Shown here: in pieces, positions 58,944 through 64,000 of the stretch | Layout: each line of letters begins with the position of its first letter | How positions within the stretch are numbered: position 1 is the stretch's first letter | Source of the DNA: Acinetobacter chengduensis | GTDB lineage: Bacteria; Pseudomonadota; Gammaproteobacteria; Pseudomonadales; Moraxellaceae | NCBI RefSeq assembly: GCF_003664645.1 | Contig: NZ_RCHC01000001.1 | Span: forward strand, 1 to 64,000 | Reading direction: 5' to 3' | Length of the DNA stretch: 64,000 nt | Notes under the pieces: model-generated | Seen by the model: the letters and a program-made list of their open reading frames with translations, nothing else | What the model was told of the DNA's origin: nothing | The model's database searches: none | Program-made: the position numbers and the translations under genes

Positions 58944-60179
58944 TTATCCTTGCGAGCGCAGAATCTCATTCTTTGCCGCAACTTTCTTTTTCCATTGCTC
59001 CGCACGACGAGTACGGTCCGCAACTTGCCCCACAAGTTGTCCACACGCAGCATCAATATCATCACCACGTGTCTGACGAATCGTACACACAAATCCAGCA
59101 TCAGACAAAGTTTTTTGGAAAGAAATAATGCGGTTACGACTTGAACGACCGTATGGTGCATGCGGGAACGGGTTAAATGGAATTAAATTGATTTTGCTCG
59201 GCAAGTTTTTCAGCAATTTAATCATTTGCTGTGCATGTTCAGGATGATCATTTACGCCATCCAACATCACATATTCAATTGTCACATGCTTACGTGAGCT
59301 TTCATTACCATCTTTAGCAATATAACGCTGACAAGCTGCAATCAATTGTTCCAAAGGATATTTTTTATTAATCGGCACAAGTTCATTACGAAGCTCATCA
59401 TTTGGCGCGTGTAATGAAATTGCCAATGCAACATCAATATCCTTCACCATTTGATCAATTTTTGGCACAACACCAGAAGTTGATAAAGTTACACGACGCT
59501 TTGACATGCCGTATGCAAAGTCATCGAGCATCGTACGCATAGAATTTAGTACTGCATCATAATTAAGTAGTGGTTCGCCCATTCCCATCATCACGACATT
59601 CGTCACAGAACGTTCACGCTCAAGGACTGGTACGTCTTCCATATAAGAATAGTTGGCCATCCACAGCTGACCAATGATTTCAGCCTGATTTAAATCGCGC
59701 TGGAAACCCTGTTTACCTGTAGAACAGAATGAACAATCGAGCGCACAACCGACTTGCGATGAAATACACAAAGTACGGCGTAGCCCACTACGATGTTCTG
59801 CTGGAATCAGGACAGTTTCAACCAGTGAACCTTCGCCATCACCCACGCGGAATACCCATTTACGCGTACCGTCTTTCGAATAGTTTTTATGCACCACTTC
59901 TGGGGCTTTGATTTCACAAATTTTTTCTAATTTTTCACGCAATTTACCTGAAATGTTCGTCATTTCAGCGAAATCTGTCACGAAGAATTGATGAATCCAT
60001 TTCATCACTTGCCCAGCACGGAACTTCTTCTCCCCCATATCTTCAAAGAATTTTTCCATTTGTGGACGTGACATGCCCAGTAAATTCACTTTTTCCACAG
60101 ACTTTTGCTGGGTTGGAGCGGATGGAGATTGTTGCTGTGCATCAGAAACAACTGATGTAGCGACTACTTCAGTACTCAT
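58944..60179 (-). CDS. rlmN: Dual-specificity 23S rRNA/tRNA (adenine-C2) methyltransferase
   Basis: The 411-residue radical-SAM enzyme methylates A2503 of 23S rRNA and A37 of some tRNAs. The [11 protein letters not shown] motif binds the [4Fe-4S] cluster; [11 protein letters not shown] and the methyl-bearing Cys near the end ([13 protein letters not shown]) are present. The first 30 residues are a Ser/Gln-rich extension with no homology. It starts the rlmN-pilF-rodZ-ispG-hisS run. Confidence 0.96.
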   Translation of the reverse strand: MSTEVVATSVVSDAQQQSPSAPTQQKSVEKVNLLGMSRPQMEKFFEDMGEKKFRAGQVMKWIHQFFVTDFAEMTNISGKLREKLEKICEIKAPEVVHKNYSKDGTRKWVFRVGDGEGSLVETVLIPAEHRSGLRRTLCISSQVGCALDCSFCSTGKQGFQRDLNQAEIIGQLWMANYSYMEDVPVLERERSVTNVVMMGMGEPLLNYDAVLNSMRTMLDDFAYGMSKRRVTLSTSGVVPKIDQMVKDIDVALAISLHAPNDELRNELVPINKKYPLEQLIAACQRYIAKDGNESSRKHVTIEYVMLDGVNDHPEHAQQMIKLLKNLPSKINLIPFNPFPHAPYGRSSRNRIISFQKTLSDAGFVCTIRQTRGDDIDAACGQLVGQVADRTRRAEQWKKKVAAKNEILRSQG

Positions 60180-60252
60180 GTGTAATTACCTAAACCATGT
60201 CTAAAGATGAAAGGAGATGCTCAATATGTGAGCAAAGGATTATTCAGAGAAT

Positions 60253-60290
60253 AAAAAAACCAGATAAGTATAATAACACTTATCTGGTTT
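60253..60290 (-). terminator. Terminator of ndk
   Basis: AAACCAGATAAGT (60257-60269) pairs with ACTTATCTGGTTT (60278-60290), with a T-run beyond on the minus strand. It splits ndk from rlmN. Confidence 0.88.
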
Positions 60291-60302
60291 GAATACTTCG
60301 AA

Positions 60303-60734
60303 TTAACGAGTACGTGGAGCAATCTCAGTTTGAGCGAAGAAGTAGTTAACTTCACGATCAGCAGATGCTACAGAGTCAGAACCGTGAGCAGCGTTTTCGT
60401 CGATGCTTACAGCGAAGTCAGCGCGGATTGTACCAGGAGCAGCTTCTTTAGGGTTAGTTGCGCCAAGGATTTCGCGGTGAGCAAGAACTGCGTTTTCGCC
60501 TTCAAGAACAGAAACAACAACTGGACCAGAAGTCATGAATGCAACTAGGTCAGCAAAGAAACCACGTTCTTTGTGCTCAGCGTAGAAGCCTTCAGCTTCA
60601 GCTTGAGTCAAGTGTTTCATTTTAGTTGCAACGATTTGAAGACCAGCTTTCTCAAAACGAGCAAAGATGTCACCAATGTTGTTTTTAGCAACTGCGTCTG
60701 GTTTTACGATAGATAAAGTACGTTCGATAGCCAT
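60303..60734 (-). CDS. ndk: Nucleoside diphosphate kinase
   Basis: The 143-residue enzyme balances NTP pools by a phospho-His mechanism; the active His is in NAAHGSDS, and [15 protein letters not shown] begins the fold. A strong AAGGAGT ribosome site and highly biased codons indicate high expression. It stands alone between terminators, upstream of rlmN as in E. coli. Confidence 0.97.
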   Translation of the reverse strand: MAIERTLSIVKPDAVAKNNIGDIFARFEKAGLQIVATKMKHLTQAEAEGFYAEHKERGFFADLVAFMTSGPVVVSVLEGENAVLAHREILGATNPKEAAPGTIRADFAVSIDENAAHGSDSVASADREVNYFFAQTEIAPRTR

Positions 60735-60773
60735 GGTAGACTCCTTAAGTCATAAAGTTGACAGGAAAATTTG

Positions 60774-60796
60774 GCGCATTATACCGAATAATGCGC
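60774..60796. promoter_or_regulatory. Palindrome overlapping the -10 element of ndk
   Basis: A perfect 9-bp inverted repeat, GCGCATTAT (60774-60782) and ATAATGCGC (60788-60796), with a five-base spacer lies 40 bases upstream of ndk. On the minus strand it contains TATAAT (60783-60778), so it could be an operator over the promoter or a hairpin at the end of iscX. Confidence 0.5.
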
Positions 60797-60844
60797 TGTT
60801 TTCTGCTTTTGAGATGTAAAAAAATTGCTTTTTTCGATGCAGTG

Positions 60845-61045
60845 TTAACTTGCTTCGTCAATCCAAGCCATTTGAATCGCTTCCAGTAAACCTTCTGTCG
60901 ATTTTTCTGGGTTATCCGCAAAGTCTGGCAAAGCGCACACCCATGCATGTAAATCAGTAAAGCGAATCCATTGTGGATCAACATCTGGATGAGCTTCATA
61001 AAGCTCAATTGCGATATCAATCGTATCTGTCCAGCGTAAGCCCAT
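60845..61045 (-). CDS. iscX: Iron-sulfur assembly accessory protein IscX
   Basis: The 66-residue acidic protein starts MGLRWTDTIDIAIELYEAHP and includes FTDLHAWVCALPDF, matching IscX (YfhJ), an iron-binding modulator of the IscS desulfurase. ATG 61045 has AGGGA upstream; an upstream in-frame ATG at 61066 adds seven unmatched residues. In E. coli it ends the isc operon; here it is separate from isc genes. Confidence 0.93.
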   Translation of the reverse strand: MGLRWTDTIDIAIELYEAHPDVDPQWIRFTDLHAWVCALPDFADNPEKSTEGLLEAIQMAWIDEAS

Positions 61046-61180
61046 GTGCGCTATCCCTACATCCAATAAATGATGCTGTACTTTAGCAAATTTCTAAATC
61101 ACTGCCTAAATATTCAATCAACAAAATATCATTTTATAGTCTTGCCAAATTTTTATGACCTGCCCTACAGCTACATTAGG

Positions 61181-61732
61181 TTAAAGCACAATATTTAAAA
61201 CAGGTGCACTCAAAATAATTCCTGTTGCCACTACAGCACCAATCAATGCCCCGATGACCACATCGCTAGGATAGTGCAATCCCAAAACCATACGTGACAA
61301 GGCGACCAGTACAGTAAAAGGTAACATCAAGATGAGTAAAATGGGCTGTATCCATCCCAATACGGTCGTCACCATCACCGCGTGTAAAGTATGCCCCGAA
61401 GGAAAGCTAAAATGATCTAAAGGTCGTTCCCCCAAACGAATCACTTGATGCACTTGATAAGGCCGTGGTCGTACGGTTTTTTGTTTAAGCAACTTATATA
61501 TACTGGTTCCCAGCAAACCACTCAGTGCGATGTATAGCAGTTGAAATGCATACATTAGTCCTTGTAGCATCCACACAGCCATCAACATGAGATACCAAAA
61601 TATCCCATCGCCCAGACGGCTAATCATTTTAAAAAAGTAGGCGACGCGCTCGGAGTGAGAAAACGTATTGAGATAAATACAACCTTTTAAATCGAGATCA
61701 AGCATTCTTATTTTTGCATTTTTGAATTTCAT
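61181..61732 (-). CDS. PAP2-family membrane phosphatase
   Basis: The 183-residue protein has four to five hydrophobic segments and the three PAP2 motifs: KTVRPRP, PSGHT and SRMVLGLHYPSD. Family members dephosphorylate undecaprenyl pyrophosphate, phosphatidic acid or lipid A. GAGGAGAGAGCC is a strong ribosome site. It follows a glycosyltransferase gene by 54 bases; the two may act on one glycolipid, an inference from position. Confidence 0.92.
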   Translation of the reverse strand: MKFKNAKIRMLDLDLKGCIYLNTFSHSERVAYFFKMISRLGDGIFWYLMLMAVWMLQGLMYAFQLLYIALSGLLGTSIYKLLKQKTVRPRPYQVHQVIRLGERPLDHFSFPSGHTLHAVMVTTVLGWIQPILLILMLPFTVLVALSRMVLGLHYPSDVVIGALIGAVVATGIILSAPVLNIVL

Positions 61733-61786
61733 GGCTCTCTCCTCAGGTGGTCAACGACCTTCCTTTCATCGCTTAATAGAGCTGGA

Positions 61787-63070
61787 TTAGCTTGGTGCAA
61801 TACTTCGCCTAGCAACACTATATAAAGCCTGCTCAAATTGTTGTACAGGATGCTTCCATCCTACATGCTGAACATCTACTTGTGCTTGTATACCCATGGT
61901 TTTTAATATTTCACGTGCAGGCAACATCTTTATCAATTCACTAAATTGTGTAAGTTGCCCCAAATCTGCCAACCACCCCGTGTGCCCCATACGCACATAT
62001 TGATGCGCACAAGCCTTGTCATAAGCAACCACAGGTAAACCGCTGGCCATAGCCTCTAACACCACATTACCAAATGTTTCAACTTGACTTGGAAAGACAA
62101 AAGCATCAGCACTAGCATAAGCTTCTGACAATGCAATACCACTCAAGCTACCCATGAAAATAACGCGATACCCCTGAGCCAAACGCTGAAGTTTTTCACG
62201 CTCAGGACCATCACCTACTATAACCAAACACATAGGCTTTGTTTGGTGGTCTTGGCAGGCAATAAAGGCATTAATCAACACATGAAGTTCTTTTTCGGGA
62301 GATAAGCGCCCCACATAAAGCAACACCTTCGTATTTTCATCTGCACCCCACTGCTGACGCACCCGAACAGATGTATGCTGAGGATGGAAAATATCAACAT
62401 CTACCCCACGCCCAACCACTACAGTTGGACACGTTACGCCTAAAGACTGCAACAACTTGGCTGTGCCTTCACTAGGTACACAGGTTAATTGTGTGCTGTT
62501 ATGAAACCAACATAAATAACGCTGAATCGGCTTAAGTAAAAAAGCCAGATCAAAGAACCGACTAAAATCTTGAAAGGCAGAATGGAAACCACTAGAGATT
62601 GGAATTTGCTTATTTTTAGCCGCTTGTAATGCCGCCAAGCCCAGTGGTCCTTCCGTTACAATATGCACAACATCAGGTTCAAAACTTTCGATTGCGCCTG
62701 AAACTTTTAAAAACTGTGGCCAGCCAAATTTTAAACTCGGATAACGCGGGATCGACTGCGCTACAACCAGACATTCCTGATAGGGCTTAAAGCTCAAGCA
62801 TGGATTTTTTTGTTGTGGGCGGATGAGTAAAATTTTATGACCCAGTGCCTGTAAGCCTTTACATAATTGAAGCAAAGATAGCGCGACACCATTAATTTCT
62901 GGTGGCCATGTTTCTGTCACAATCGCAATTTTTAATCGTGGCCGCACCAAATCATTCAACTCACGTCTATCCGCTTTAATATGATTGGAGTTTTTATTTT
63001 TAAAATAAAAGCGCAAGTTTTCTGGAAATTGCGGTTGCTTGAACAGGCTTGTCGCGACTTGATCAGACAT
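61787..63070 (-). CDS. GT4-family glycosyltransferase
   Basis: The 427-residue enzyme has a GT-B fold: an N-terminal domain (VTETWPPEINGVALSLLQL) and a C-terminal nucleotide-sugar domain (VLLYVGRLSPEKELHVLI, and EX7E in ETFGNVVLE). The start resembles mannosyltransferases of the MgtA/PimB group. An extra 50 N-terminal residues precede the domain. The acceptor is unknown. It lies between the kinase and PAP2 genes on the same strand. Confidence 0.9.
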   Translation of the reverse strand: MSDQVATSLFKQPQFPENLRFYFKNKNSNHIKADRRELNDLVRPRLKIAIVTETWPPEINGVALSLLQLCKGLQALGHKILLIRPQQKNPCLSFKPYQECLVVAQSIPRYPSLKFGWPQFLKVSGAIESFEPDVVHIVTEGPLGLAALQAAKNKQIPISSGFHSAFQDFSRFFDLAFLLKPIQRYLCWFHNSTQLTCVPSEGTAKLLQSLGVTCPTVVVGRGVDVDIFHPQHTSVRVRQQWGADENTKVLLYVGRLSPEKELHVLINAFIACQDHQTKPMCLVIVGDGPEREKLQRLAQGYRVIFMGSLSGIALSEAYASADAFVFPSQVETFGNVVLEAMASGLPVVAYDKACAHQYVRMGHTGWLADLGQLTQFSELIKMLPAREILKTMGIQAQVDVQHVGWKHPVQQFEQALYSVARRSIAPS

Positions 63071-63156
63071 AGGCCACCTATTTATGTTTTTTTGTTTAGC
63101 CTACTAAGATTTCTTTGCATTTTAATGTGGATTCGATGACACTTTTTTGACAATCA

Positions 63157-64000
63157 TTAGGACATTAAACCAATCATTTTCTTTCTTACTGTAACACGTG
63201 TACAACCTGGCTTCGATTCCACTTCAAGCTCAGCATTGATTTTATTCAACCTCGTGCGCATGCTCTTTAAGCCCACACTCAAGCCTGACTCTTTCACTGC
63301 CGTGGTATCAAATCCAACACCATTGTCCTGCACAAAAGCAACTAACTCTTGATTTTGAAAACTCAAACTGACCTCCACACAATCAGCCTGACTATGCTTG
63401 AGCACGTTGGCGAGGCATTCCTCCAAGACGCGTTGCAATGCAATACATTCTGCTGGAGTCAGCATGCCTTGCCAGTTGTCCGGTATTTTCCAACAGATGC
63501 TTACACCCAATTCATCGAACAACTGATTAAAACGATGGCGTGTTGGTGCAACCCATAAAATAGGCGTGCCTGGTACAACAGTATCGAAGCTTGATCCGTA
63601 ATCAATCATAAGTCTTAAGTCATCACGCAAATGCTTAAGTACTGATAAAAACTGACGGTTATTTAAATTTTCACTGTTGTGTTCAATTGATGCCATAGAA
63701 CGCACTAATGAACTCCCCACCCCATCATGCAGGTCATGTGCAAATTGAATTCGCTCCTGCAATTTAGCATTTTTTAGCTCTAACTGATGGCTGTGTAACA
63801 AGCTATCTTCCAGCTCTGTACGCACCTGCTTAACGGTACGTTCAAGGCGGGCGTTAAAACGCTCTGCACCATTCATACTGCGGGTTAAGCGTAAAGCAAA
63901 AATACAGGCTAAAATTACCGCAGTAAAAGGTGATGCATAAACGGTTAATAAATTTCCTTTATGCTGATAAATCGTTAAACAATCATGCACTGATAAAGGC
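63157..64000 (-). CDS. Sensor histidine kinase, 5' end beyond window
   Basis: The visible 281 or so codons hold a hydrophobic segment, a coiled coil, a HisKA_3-type phospho-acceptor box (FAHDLHDGVGSSL), an N-box (LEECLANVLKHS) and a G-box (DNGVGFD). This is a NarX/DesK-type kinase. The frame stays open to the window edge, where only a GTG (63990) is available, so the N-terminal sensor lies outside. The response regulator is not in the window on this side. Confidence 0.88.
   Translation of the reverse strand, partial: PLSVHDCLTIYQHKGNLLTVYASPFTAVILACIFALRLTRSMNGAERFNARLERTVKQVRTELEDSLLHSHQLELKNAKLQERIQFAHDLHDGVGSSLVRSMASIEHNSENLNNRQFLSVLKHLRDDLRLMIDYGSSFDTVVPGTPILWVAPTRHRFNQLFDELGVSICWKIPDNWQGMLTPAECIALQRVLEECLANVLKHSQADCVEVSLSFQNQELVAFVQDNGVGFDTTAVKESGLSVGLKSMRTRLNKINAELEVESKPGCTRVTVRKKMIGLMS

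Overview
The window looks like chromosomal DNA of an Acinetobacter species (Gammaproteobacteria, Moraxellaceae). It is AT-leaning, and its gene content and order fit that genus: a GigA/GigB-type phosphatase and STAS pair, an mlaA (vacJ) homologue without a lipobox, a short AccA, and pcnB-folK-panB-panC followed by rapZ-npr-darP. Nearly everything is a single-copy core gene. I found no tRNA, rRNA, CRISPR array, insertion sequence, integrase or prophage gene.

Layout. 1-6200 (+): mlaA; a two-gene stress-signalling pair (gigA/gigB-like); a nitrilase-family amidase; a small secreted protein; ohr; an AT-rich orphan gene. 6255-15370: an isolated gspE, a DUF432-mscS pair, a large DUF2339 membrane protein and polA. 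15485-20611 (-): yggT, proC, tilS, accA, ppx. 20879-23456 (+): trxA, rho behind a near-consensus promoter, and a tiny alanine-rich lipoprotein ending in lysine. 23650-36477 (mostly -): the thrS-infC-rpmI-rplT-pheS-pheT-ihfA block in its ancestral order, split twice by accessory genes (an MFS transporter, a double TonB-C-like protein, YqaA, a GST and unknowns). 36815-43003: a Rieske-glutamate synthase-like fusion, a PLP-enzyme and lactone-oxidase pair, and an acyl-CoA ligase. 43135-49768 (-): darP, npr, rapZ, panC, panB, folK, pcnB, comEA, mazG. 49865-51334: an SDR and a phosphopantetheinyl transferase. 51425-61045 (-): der, bamB, yfgM, hisS, ispG, rodZ-like, pilF, rlmN, ndk, iscX. 61181-64000 (-): a PAP2 phosphatase, a GT4 glycosyltransferase and a histidine kinase cut by the window edge.

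Themes. Translation and tRNA charging (thrS, pheST, hisS, infC, L35, L20, tilS, rlmN, der, darP) dominate. Envelope functions recur: MlaA, BamB, YfgM, RodZ-like, PilF, MscS, DUF2339 and the Ala-rich lipoprotein. GigA/GigB at the left end and NPr at 43.7 kb belong, by published work in A. baumannii, to one phospho-signalling pathway, though they lie 41 kb apart here.

Most interesting for follow-up: (1) the 81-residue Ala-rich lipoprotein at 23211, whose size, 7/11-residue acidic periodicity, C-terminal Lys and extreme codon bias suggest an Lpp/OprI-like peptidoglycan tether; (2) a three-hairpin intergenic repeat between pheS and pheT; (3) the split thrS-ihfA block and the AUU start of infC; (4) the double TonB-C-like periplasmic protein; (5) the orphan gene at 4956. 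No convincing wholly new multi-gene system was found; these are candidate components.
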